Shown piece after piece: positions 16,089 to 22,894 of a stretch of 41,698 nucleotides of DNA. Within the stretch, counting starts at the first letter, position 1, and every line of letters begins with the position of its first letter. Below the pieces are notes generated by a model. The model was not told the origin of the DNA. It made no database searches and saw only the letters and a program-made list of their open reading frames with translations. This DNA is from a virus. The stretch spans positions 1 to 41,698 of the IMG/VR virus record IMGVR_UViG_3300031659_000028, one strand, 5' to 3'. Position numbers and translations under genes: made by a program.

Positions 16089-17798
16089 ATGTCTAATAAG
16101 AAACTTTTAATTCTAGAAAGATCTAAGTCAAACCTAACAATGTCAAAAGATGCCGATGGCTCTGTTGTATTAGAAGGAGTGTTTACTGAGATTGGAGTAA
16201 AGAATAAAAACAATAGAATATATGAAGAAGCTGAAGTTCTTCCTCATATTCAAGAATTACAAGCGAAAGTAAAAACTAACAAACTGTTAGGTGAGCTTGA
16301 TCATCCTAAAGATTTTGATATTAGTTTATCAAATGTCTCTCATGTTATCGAAGATTTAGAATACGATAAAGATAAGAAACAAGTATTAGGAAGAATAAGA
16401 TTATTAAATACATCAAAAGGAAAGGAAGCTCAAGCATTAATAGAAGATGGTATTCCATTGCATATTTCAAGTAGAGCTGCTGGTACTGTTGATGAGGCTG
16501 GTAAAGTTAAAATTAAAAAATTCTTTACATATGATTTAGTAGCTGATCCAGGATTTGAAAATGCTGAACTTGCTAGAGTAAATGAATCTTATGGTTTCGA
16601 AGACACTGAAGGTTTATACATTTACGAAATGGATGATTCTAAAGATGAAATAAATAAAACAAATAAAACAGATCTAACAATGGAAAATAACTCAGGAAAC
16701 TTTGTAACCGTTGAGGATTTCAATAAGTACACGGAATATGTAAAGACTACATTAGACGGTGTTAAGGAATCTGCCAATTCAAACAGTGATGAACTACTTC
16801 AAAAGTTAGTTACTTATACTGAACATATTGCAGAGAAAGTAAATCAGGTAACTGATTATACTGAATACTTATCGGAAAACCTTGATAAAAGTATCTCTTA
16901 CTCTGACTACTTAGCAGAGAATGTAGATAAAATTAAAAACTATTCATCTTACTTAGGTGAAGAACTAGACAAATCTATTCAATATTCTGAGCATGTTGCA
17001 GAACAGGCAGATAAAGGAATTGCATATTCTAATTACTTAGGTGAAAGCTTAGAAAAAGGAATTGAGTATTCTGAGTATGTTGCTGAGAAGGTTGATCAAA
17101 ATATTGCTTACTCTGAATATCTTGGGGAAGGTTTAAATAAATCTATTAAATATTCTGAGTACATTGCAGAAAATGCAAATGTTGCAGAAGGAACATCAAT
17201 CAATGAAAAGACTGAAGCTACTATCGAGGAATCAATAAATGAATCAACTGTAACTAAAGAAGATACTAAAACTTATAAAGATACTATCAGTGAAAAATTA
17301 GCTAACTTAATTTCTAAAGCAGAAACTAAAAACCTTACTGAAATGCACTTTATGAATTTCCTATCAGAATCTAAAAGAAACGAATTTGATTCTTTAGCTG
17401 ATGATAAAAAAGTTCTATTAGTTGAATCAATGAATTCAAATTCAGTTATGTCAAATGTACAAGCAGAGAATGTTTGGGAATCATGTTTTATTACTGAAAG
17501 AAAGGCAATTGACTTTATTGAAAATATGCCAGAGAAATTCCGTTCTAAATGGGATAACCTTTCTGAGAACAGACAAGAACAAATTATTTCTGAATCTAAA
17601 TTTCATTCTTTAAATAATCCTTATGCCATTACTAATTTCTGGCAAACGAGAGATATGAGAAGTACTCAAATGAATTCAGAATCATTAAACGAAAGTAAAA
17701 CTGCAGGGGAAGCTGCTCAAATAAAATCTGAGCCATTAGTAAATGAAAGCTACCAAGCAAATTTAATAAAACAAATGAAATTCAGATTAGGTAGATAA
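16089..17798 (+). CDS. 21: fused prohead protease (gp21) and scaffold (gp22-like)
   Basis: Residues 1-180 match T4 gp21: VLEGVFTEIGVKNKNNRIY, GELDHP with candidate catalytic His72, GIPLHISSRAAG with candidate Ser127/128, and DLVADPGFENA near 149-159. Residues 198-569 are a long acidic helical scaffold. It includes nine consecutive 14-residue repeats (243-368) with Tyr at every 14th position and an (L/I/V)xE site in each, and ends in a basic tail (MKFRLGR). In T4 protease and scaffold are separate genes of 212 and 269 residues. Met198 (ATG at 16680) follows an A-rich leader-like sequence, so the scaffold may also be made alone from an internal start. The product shapes the prohead and then processes head proteins. 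Confidence 0.88.
   Translation: MSNKKLLILERSKSNLTMSKDADGSVVLEGVFTEIGVKNKNNRIYEEAEVLPHIQELQAKVKTNKLLGELDHPKDFDISLSNVSHVIEDLEYDKDKKQVLGRIRLLNTSKGKEAQALIEDGIPLHISSRAAGTVDEAGKVKIKKFFTYDLVADPGFENAELARVNESYGFEDTEGLYIYEMDDSKDEINKTNKTDLTMENNSGNFVTVEDFNKYTEYVKTTLDGVKESANSNSDELLQKLVTYTEHIAEKVNQVTDYTEYLSENLDKSISYSDYLAENVDKIKNYSSYLGEELDKSIQYSEHVAEQADKGIAYSNYLGESLEKGIEYSEYVAEKVDQNIAYSEYLGEGLNKSIKYSEYIAENANVAEGTSINEKTEATIEESINESTVTKEDTKTYKDTISEKLANLISKAETKNLTEMHFMNFLSESKRNEFDSLADDKKVLLVESMNSNSVMSNVQAENVWESCFITERKAIDFIENMPEKFRSKWDNLSENRQEQIISESKFHSLNNPYAITNFWQTRDMRSTQMNSESLNESKTAGEAAQIKSEPLVNESYQANLIKQMKFRLGR
16680..17798 (+). CDS. 22: possible nested scaffold ORF from internal start
   Basis: An in-frame ATG 591 bases into the protease gene is preceded by AATAAAACAAATAAAACAGA, which looks like this phage's intergenic leaders (for example ATAAAACAAATCAAATAAG before the 712-aa gene) and interrupts the protein with a Lys/Asn/Thr-rich linker. 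The nested product would be a 372-residue scaffold without the protease, in the manner of lambda C/Nu3. This is inference from the leader resemblance and the domain border. Only the full-length ORF is certain. Confidence 0.5.
   Translation: MENNSGNFVTVEDFNKYTEYVKTTLDGVKESANSNSDELLQKLVTYTEHIAEKVNQVTDYTEYLSENLDKSISYSDYLAENVDKIKNYSSYLGEELDKSIQYSEHVAEQADKGIAYSNYLGESLEKGIEYSEYVAEKVDQNIAYSEYLGEGLNKSIKYSEYIAENANVAEGTSINEKTEATIEESINESTVTKEDTKTYKDTISEKLANLISKAETKNLTEMHFMNFLSESKRNEFDSLADDKKVLLVESMNSNSVMSNVQAENVWESCFITERKAIDFIENMPEKFRSKWDNLSENRQEQIISESKFHSLNNPYAITNFWQTRDMRSTQMNSESLNESKTAGEAAQIKSEPLVNESYQANLIKQMKFRLGR
16815..17192 (+). repeat. nine tandem 42-bp coding repeats (14 residues each)
   Basis: Protein positions Y243, Y257, Y271, Y285, Y299, Y313, Y327, Y341 and Y355 are spaced exactly 14 apart. 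A typical unit is YSEYLGEGLNKSIK. Each unit holds HIAE, YLSE, YLAE, YLGE, HVAE, YLGE, YVAE, YLGE or YIAE. The DNA copies have diverged at synonymous sites, so the repeat is old and kept by selection on the protein. A period of 14 equals two heptads. Confidence 0.95.
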
Positions 17799-17860
17799 CT
17801 TAATCTAAAACAATATTAATCGAATAGCTAAGAAGAAAAGAGCTCAGGCGATTATAAAAC

Positions 17861-17880
17861 GAAACATAAAAATATGTTTC
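17861..17880 (+). other. 8-bp perfect hairpin in capsid leader
   Basis: GAAACATA pairs with TATGTTTC around an AAAA loop, 26 bases before the major capsid start. The spacer 17799-17906 has no TATATAAA element, unlike other virion genes, and has no T tract to make this a terminator. It may be an mRNA-stability or processing element for the highly expressed capsid message. Confidence 0.45.
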
Positions 17881-17906
17881 ACAAAACGCGAAAATAAAAA
17901 TTTAAT

Positions 17907-19775
17907 ATGTACGCAAATCAATTAATCAATGAGGCTGAGGTTCAGAAGACATGGGCACCTATCATTGAGGAAAGTACTGGTATTACTGAAAAATCTAAGT
18001 TATCTTGGATGTCTAAGTATTGTCATTACCATAACCTTAATGAAAGTGTTTATAATACTGTACACCTTAACCCGAACATGAATGTTCAAAGTATGGGGAA
18101 CGCAACATTACCAGGAAACCCTGGATCAATGAACAGTTTCCCTTCACAAACTACTGGATCTGGTGACAGACCATTTTCTCTGTTACCACTTGCAATGCAA
18201 GTAGCAGCTCAGACTATCGGTTTAGACTTAGTACCTGTAGTACCAATGCAAGGCCCAATGGGAGTTTTAACTTACCTTGACTTTGTATATGGTGGTGGTA
18301 GAGGATCAGGAGCTCCATTAAATGGCGCTTTAGATACAACTGCATCTCCATTAATGATCAAATTTAGTGTTGCTAACATCGATGCATCTGCATTTGCAGT
18401 AAACGATCTTTACTATGCTGATCCAATCGCTATTCCAACTGTTGCTCAAGCACCAGGTGCGGCTTACGAATTAACTTACGTAGGAGCTTCAAGAATAGAC
18501 GGTTTACAAATATTTAGAGTAAGAGCTAATACAACAGCATTAAATACTGCTGCTGGAACTGCTGGTAACTCTGGATTTGACTATGCACAAGGTGCTGAAA
18601 CTGCTTCTGGAACTATTTACAATTCAATTGTACAGGCTGGAAATATTTTCGGACTACCAAGAGTAAATGGTGTAAGACCTGCATTAGGTACTGCAATCAT
18701 CGGATTAGGTGTTGCTGGTAGTAATGCAATTGCTACTGTACGTGCTACAGCTGCTGGTGGATCTGGTTTAGGATTAGTAAAAGCTTTAGAAGACCATATT
18801 ACTGGTTTCTCTGGTAATGCATTCCAACCAACTAACGATCCTGCTACTGGCGGACCTGCTTTTGGTACTGAGAATATTAACGGTTTAAGCCCATACTCTA
18901 GAGGTGTAGGTGAAGCAACTGTTGATAATGTAATGGGACTAAGTTTATTCAACAAGTCTGTAGCTGCTGAAACTTTCCAAGTTGCTGCTGCTGTGACTAG
19001 AGAACAAGTTCAAGATCTGAAGCAATTCGGAATTGATGCTGTCGCTCAAGTTGAAGCTGTATTGGTAAATGAGTTAACTCAATCTATCAACAAATACATC
19101 TTGGACAGAATCTTCAGAAATGGAGTAACAAATGCTGTTAATACTCAAGCTGTAAATGGTACTGTTTTATCTCAACAATTTAACAACCAAGCTGCACAAG
19201 CTGGAACTGCTATTGCGTTAGGAGCTAACAATACTACTAACGGTAACCAAAATGCTGCACCTGCACCTTTCCCGGTACAGACACAGATTGGTATTGGTGG
19301 TGAAACTCAAGGATCATTACAACGTAGAATTTATACTAAGATTCTTGCTGCATCTAATTTGATTGCAACAAGAGGACGTAGAGGACCTGCAACGTTTGCA
19401 GTAACAGGTGGAGAAATGGCAACTGCTCTTCAATCTGTAGCTGGATTTATTGCATATCCGTTATCTAATACAGTTAACCAAGCTGGTGGATCTTTATATC
19501 CAATCGGTGCAATTGCTGGGGTAACAATTTATGTTGATCCAAACAGAGCTTTTAATGACTATACTGTTGCAGTAGGTCGTAAAGGTGATGGTAATTCTCC
19601 AGGATTGGTATTTATGCCATATCTAATGGCTGAATCTGTAGAAACTATCGCAGAAGGAACAATGGCGCCGAAAATCGCTATTAAGTCTAGATTTGCTTTA
19701 GTAGATGCAGGATTTAACCCTGAGTTAATGTATTACACAATGAACTTTGAGTTCGTAGGTGTTTCTCTAATCTAA
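17907..19775 (+). CDS. 23: major capsid protein gp23
   Basis: The 622-residue protein is longer than T4 gp23 (521 aa). The N-terminal propeptide has KTWAPIIEES (T4: NKWKPLLEGE) and a candidate protease site LNE|S near residue 47. The body has LPLAMQVAAQTIGLDLVPVV, PMQGPMGVLTYLDFVYG (T4: QPMNSPTGQVFALRAVYG), AVTREQVQDLKQFGIDAVAQ for the spine helix, and the C-terminal AIKSRFALVDAGFNPELMYY. A Gly/Ala/Asn-rich stretch of roughly 150-200 residues in the middle is extra relative to T4 and could be an insertion domain on the capsomer surface. The very N-terminus MYANQLINEAE looks like an additional cleavage site. A terminator follows. Confidence 0.93.
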   Translation: MYANQLINEAEVQKTWAPIIEESTGITEKSKLSWMSKYCHYHNLNESVYNTVHLNPNMNVQSMGNATLPGNPGSMNSFPSQTTGSGDRPFSLLPLAMQVAAQTIGLDLVPVVPMQGPMGVLTYLDFVYGGGRGSGAPLNGALDTTASPLMIKFSVANIDASAFAVNDLYYADPIAIPTVAQAPGAAYELTYVGASRIDGLQIFRVRANTTALNTAAGTAGNSGFDYAQGAETASGTIYNSIVQAGNIFGLPRVNGVRPALGTAIIGLGVAGSNAIATVRATAAGGSGLGLVKALEDHITGFSGNAFQPTNDPATGGPAFGTENINGLSPYSRGVGEATVDNVMGLSLFNKSVAAETFQVAAAVTREQVQDLKQFGIDAVAQVEAVLVNELTQSINKYILDRIFRNGVTNAVNTQAVNGTVLSQQFNNQAAQAGTAIALGANNTTNGNQNAAPAPFPVQTQIGIGGETQGSLQRRIYTKILAASNLIATRGRRGPATFAVTGGEMATALQSVAGFIAYPLSNTVNQAGGSLYPIGAIAGVTIYVDPNRAFNDYTVAVGRKGDGNSPGLVFMPYLMAESVETIAEGTMAPKIAIKSRFALVDAGFNPELMYYTMNFEFVGVSLI

Positions 19776-19802
19776 TTAGAAGAATACTTTAATACTTTAT
19801 AT

Positions 19803-19831
19803 AAAAGGCCATCCTTCGGGGTGGCCTTTTT
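19803..19831 (+). terminator. strong intrinsic terminator after capsid gene
   Basis: A 12-bp stem (AAAAGGCCATCC / GGGTGGCCTTTT, one G-U pair) closed by a UUCG tetraloop and followed by T5 lies 28 bases after the capsid stop. This is a textbook bidirectional-looking terminator ending the head operon. Confidence 0.93.
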
Positions 19832-19848
19832 GTTTCTGTACCATAGCT

Positions 19849-19865
19849 CAAATATATAATAAAAT
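19849..19865 (+). promoter_or_regulatory. late-promoter-like element after capsid terminator
   Basis: CAAATATATAATAAAAT lies 14 bases before the start of the 357-aa gene, in the same position relative to the start as other late elements. Confidence 0.45.
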
Positions 19866-19878
19866 CAAAACTAATATT

Positions 19879-20952
19879 ATGTCAAAGTTAAAAACATATA
19901 GTGAATTCATCAATGAGGGAATGATAGATGCTATTAAGAACCCTATTAAGTGGAAGAAGATTAAGAATAATGCAAAGAAGTTTCAGAAAGCTAAAGTAGC
20001 ACATGCACTTAATGATGTTGATTATGCAAAGAAACTAGCAGGATCTGATACCAAAAAAGAGACAGATGTTTTGAAGATAACTAATGCTAAAAAGAATGAT
20101 GCATTAAAAGATATACAAAGTAATATTGGTACAAGGATGGACGACTTAGCAACTACACCAGGTTTAAAGCAAGTTGTCAAATTAGCAAAGACTAAATCCA
20201 GTTTAGCTGCTAACAAAATAGTAATAAAAGCTGCAACTGGCGAACAGGCTAAACAGCTAAAGATTAAACAAAAAGCATTGATTGGTAAAGTAAGCGATGC
20301 AACTAATGCATTGAAAGATTATGAATCTACAGAGAAGCCAAAAGAAAAAACTACTGATGATAAGGATACTCCAAAGGTTAAGGATACTGGTAACAGTAAA
20401 GAGGCTATTGAAAAAGCTCAGGTTGCTATTGATACGGCTAAAGCTGCATTTGATGCCATAGATCCTGAAGATAAGGCTGGCAAAATTGATGCTGAAATTA
20501 AATTTAAACAAGCACAGCAGAAAAAGGCAAAACTAGAAGATAACAAAGAATTGGTACAGGGGCTAGGTGATGATATTGGTAAATTGATGACAAAGAAACA
20601 AGAACTAGGAAAGTCTGAACCAGTTGAGGGCGATGACTCTGTTAAATTAGAGGCTGATATCAAGGGATATAATAAAAGTATTGAAGATGAGAGAGCTACT
20701 ATGACTAAGACTATGAAGGAATTAGATCAGGCTAATATAGATAAAAAACTTGGTAGAGTATCAGATGAAGCAATCCAAAAGATAAACAAACGTATAGAAG
20801 ATAGTAAAGAAGACATCGCTGAACTTAAGAAAAAGGAAGCTGATGCTAAAAAGAAGCTAGGTGCTATGCAAAAAGAATCTGTCACTGAATCTTATGTTCC
20901 TTTAGTTGAATCTATTTCTGATAAATTCAAAAGACTAAGACCAACACTATAA
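19879..20952 (+). CDS. internal head / core protein candidate with T4 IP-like N-terminus
   Basis: The N-terminus MSKLKTYSEFINEGMIDAI closely resembles the capsid-targeting sequence of T4 internal proteins (MKTYQEFIAEA), which gp21 cuts after (L/I)xE; here the predicted cut is INE|G at residue 13. The remaining 344 residues are Lys/Ala/Asp/Glu-rich and strongly coiled-coil (for example SKEDIAELKKKEADAKKKLG), without catalytic motifs. The C-terminus (VTESYVPLVESISDKFKRLR) resembles the end of the scaffold protein (VNESYQANLIKQMKFRLGR). It follows the capsid gene, separated by the terminator. It may be a prohead core protein packaged and processed in the head; delivery into the host with DNA is possible but unproven. 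Confidence 0.7.
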   Translation: MSKLKTYSEFINEGMIDAIKNPIKWKKIKNNAKKFQKAKVAHALNDVDYAKKLAGSDTKKETDVLKITNAKKNDALKDIQSNIGTRMDDLATTPGLKQVVKLAKTKSSLAANKIVIKAATGEQAKQLKIKQKALIGKVSDATNALKDYESTEKPKEKTTDDKDTPKVKDTGNSKEAIEKAQVAIDTAKAAFDAIDPEDKAGKIDAEIKFKQAQQKKAKLEDNKELVQGLGDDIGKLMTKKQELGKSEPVEGDDSVKLEADIKGYNKSIEDERATMTKTMKELDQANIDKKLGRVSDEAIQKINKRIEDSKEDIAELKKKEADAKKKLGAMQKESVTESYVPLVESISDKFKRLRPTL

Positions 20953-20980
20953 AAAAATAAAACACTATAAAAAAATAAAA
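20945..20980 (+). repeat. two tandem 18-bp copies of a promoter/leader-like element
   Basis: The 18-base unit CACTATAAAAAAATAAAA occurs twice back to back between two internal-protein candidates. The first copy contains the upstream gene's stop codon. Each copy carries a TATAAAAAAATAAA block similar to the phage promoter-like elements and A-rich leaders. Confidence 0.9.
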
Positions 20981-20984
20981 CATT

Positions 20985-21518
20985 ATGAGACATATAAAAC
21001 TATTTGAAGAATATAAAAATACAGCTGCATTAGAAAAGTGGGGATGGGCTTTTTTTAAAGTAATCCAGGATATTGCTAAAGATAAGCAAGTTATAGATTA
21101 TGAAAATACATTATTAGGTATAGATGGTGCAATTGATAGCCAAGAGATGATAGATCATAAAAAAGGTAATGCAGCCGATAGGGTAAGATTCATAGCACGT
21201 AACGAAAAAAAATTAGCTAAGTTAGAAAAAGAGTTTAAATCTAATAGTGATATTAATACAGCCCCTGATGCAATGAAAGCAAAGGATGCAATTGCTAAAG
21301 TTGCAACACTATCAGGATCTTGGAGAAGCCCCATGAATTTATCTAATGGCTTTGATACTAAAAGCAAAGAATCAGCAGCTGCTATTAAAGCATGGGACAA
21401 GGCTGCTAGTGCTGGTAAAAAAGAATTAGCAAAAGCTATAACTACTAATATGTCTGGTTTAGAGGCAGCATACGGTCCAGGTATGGGAAAAACTTGGAGT
21501 ATTGAGCATGGAGTTTAA
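20985..21518 (+). CDS. second internal-protein candidate
   Basis: The 177-residue protein starts MRHIKLFEEYKNTAALEKW, again like a T4 head-targeting leader (hydrophobic/basic, then LFEE with a possible (L/I)xE cut). The body is basic and helical: AADRVRFIARNEKKLAKLEK, AIKAWDKAASAGKKELAKAI, AAYGPGMGKTWSIEHGV. GMGKT in the tail resembles a fragment of a P-loop but lacks the rest and is not a nucleotide site. Small, basic, targeted proteins of this type are packaged with T4 DNA. No family is recognised. It is 32 bases downstream of the 357-aa gene and probably co-transcribed, with the duplicated element between them. Confidence 0.6.
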   Translation: MRHIKLFEEYKNTAALEKWGWAFFKVIQDIAKDKQVIDYENTLLGIDGAIDSQEMIDHKKGNAADRVRFIARNEKKLAKLEKEFKSNSDINTAPDAMKAKDAIAKVATLSGSWRSPMNLSNGFDTKSKESAAAIKAWDKAASAGKKELAKAITTNMSGLEAAYGPGMGKTWSIEHGV

Positions 21519-21537
21519 TTATTAAATAAAAATCCTT

Positions 21538-22029
21538 ATGTATAAAGTTCGTAAAATAAACTTTGGATGGTATAAAAGGCGGTATGGTATTCTTCTAGAA
21601 AACCTGCCGCCTTTGAAGCAAAAATTGCTTTTGAATAACCGTCATATGAAATGGTTAGAATCTGATGTTCAAGCTTTTGAGGTAATCTTTAAAGTAGAAG
21701 ATATGAACGGGCATGAAAAGAATGTCAACAAAGCTATATGGAATCCATTTAGAGAAACCTTCACGACACTAAAGGAAATAGAAAAAGATGCTGATCTTGT
21801 TGACTGGCATTGCGCAATTTGCAAAACCCCAATCAAAGCTAGAATGGATTCAAAGAAGGTTGAGAATTTCGTTTGTAGTAAATGCTCTAAGGCCCATAGC
21901 TCACATAATAGAAGTGTAGATGGTAGAATTATTAATACATCAATTAAGTTTACTAAACACTGTAAACACCTCCTTACGAAAGAACAGAGGGAGTTTATGA
22001 CCTATGCGAAGCGATCATCTAAAGCTTAA
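21538..22029 (+). CDS. zinc-ribbon protein of unknown function
   Basis: The 163-residue product has two CxxC pairs (CAIC near residue 92 and CSKC near 113) about 20 residues apart, forming a likely zinc ribbon, followed by a basic stretch with several His residues (HSSHNRS, KHCKHLL). The N-terminal half (INFGWYKRRYGILLENLPPL) is basic and hydrophobic. It could bind nucleic acid or act as a small structural factor. It is the last rightward gene before the only leftward gene and overlaps that gene tail to tail by 15 bases, so the two transcripts run into each other. I do not recognise the family. Confidence 0.65.
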   Translation: MYKVRKINFGWYKRRYGILLENLPPLKQKLLLNNRHMKWLESDVQAFEVIFKVEDMNGHEKNVNKAIWNPFRETFTTLKEIEKDADLVDWHCAICKTPIKARMDSKKVENFVCSKCSKAHSSHNRSVDGRIINTSIKFTKHCKHLLTKEQREFMTYAKRSSKA

Positions 22030-22821
22030 TGCTTGTTCCAATGTTATTTTAGGAAATACTGTTAATTTACTATAAGGAGACGCATTTAGTACAGTAACCC
22101 CAGAATCTTTTAACTCAGAGTGTAATTGTTTAAATCCTGGTAGGAATTTATCTTGGTACATTTTATCACCAGCCGCTCTTGTTGGATAACCATCATGAAA
22201 ATGCCCATCTTTACCATCACTCGCCATATCAAACCCTAATAATATTATACGCCTAGCTCCTAAATGATAAGCAAGATTAATTGCAGCATACCCACTATTG
22301 TTGCCATGGGCCAATGTTTGCCTATCTGTTTCCAAGCCGTGAGCTTTACCTTTTTTCAAAATACTAATGTCATTTGTATATTGACTCCCAGCTTTTAGTG
22401 CAAACTTTAAACCTTTATAATTATCTATTTCATTTTTATACCAAGTATAAAATCTAACATCAGTCCAGTATAAAACATCAGTTTGTGTATGGTATAACAT
22501 TGCTTTATTAATTGCAATTGTCCTAACACCTGCCAATTGTCTAAAATCAAAATTCTTTAAAGAAGGGCCACCACCAATAATATAAACAGTCTCCCCATCA
22601 AATCGCTTTTGTATTGTTGTGTATTTAATATTTGATAATGGTGGTTGTGCTGAATTTACAAACCCAACACTTTTATTGATAGGTAACCGAGCTGCATGAT
22701 CAGTTGGAGTAGGAACAGACTTTGTGAAATTTCTGCCATCTTGGCGACGGTGAATATTTGTAGTATGCTCAACTGCTATAGGTTGTTGTATAACTTTTCT
22801 AATTTTTCTATTTCTTTGCAT
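22015..22821 (-). CDS. Rossmann-like GGGPSL protein (DUF115/norphogenetic-type)
   Basis: This is the only gene on the minus strand, 268 residues. It has VYIIGGGPSLKNFDFRQL at residues 79-96, a nucleotide-binding glycine loop, then RTIAINKAMLYHTQTDVLYW, GNNSGYAAINLAYHLGARRI and ILLGFDMASDGKDGHFHDGY. This pattern is shared by DUF115/MptE-like and sialyltransferase-like Rossmann proteins common in phages and in surface-glycan loci. It probably handles a nucleotide-activated sugar or a glycan, but the reaction is unknown. The first 75 residues are a basic, poorly structured extension. A promoter-like element on the minus strand lies just before its start, so it appears to use phage transcription signals despite its orientation. 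Confidence 0.75.
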   Translation of the reverse strand: MQRNRKIRKVIQQPIAVEHTTNIHRRQDGRNFTKSVPTPTDHAARLPINKSVGFVNSAQPPLSNIKYTTIQKRFDGETVYIIGGGPSLKNFDFRQLAGVRTIAINKAMLYHTQTDVLYWTDVRFYTWYKNEIDNYKGLKFALKAGSQYTNDISILKKGKAHGLETDRQTLAHGNNSGYAAINLAYHLGARRIILLGFDMASDGKDGHFHDGYPTRAAGDKMYQDKFLPGFKQLHSELKDSGVTVLNASPYSKLTVFPKITLEQALSFR

Positions 22822-22829
22822 GGGGTTGC

Positions 22830-22844
22830 TTATTTTTATATTTA
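22830..22844 (-). promoter_or_regulatory. minus-strand promoter-like element
   Basis: Read on the minus strand the sequence is TAAATATAAAAATAA, ending 8 bases before the start of the leftward gene. It contains the same ATATAAAAATAA core as the plus-strand elements before replication genes, including the one only 30 bases away at 22873, which gives a divergent promoter pair. Confidence 0.5.
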
Positions 22845-22872
22845 TCTAAGTGTAAACAACTCTCCTACTTTA

Positions 22873-22888
22873 GCATATAAAAATAAAT
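22873..22888 (+). promoter_or_regulatory. promoter-like element before clamp loader gene
   Basis: GCATATAAAAATAAAT lies 6 bases before the clamp loader start, with the same upstream context (CTTTAG) as at 5068. Confidence 0.6.
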
Positions 22889-22894
22889 CAATAA

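Noticed and set aside
21466-21499. GMGKT near the end of the 177-aa protein as a Walker A motif
   Set aside because: It lacks the preceding strand and the 4-residue loop of GxxxxGK[ST], and has no Walker B; it lies 12 residues from the C-terminus.
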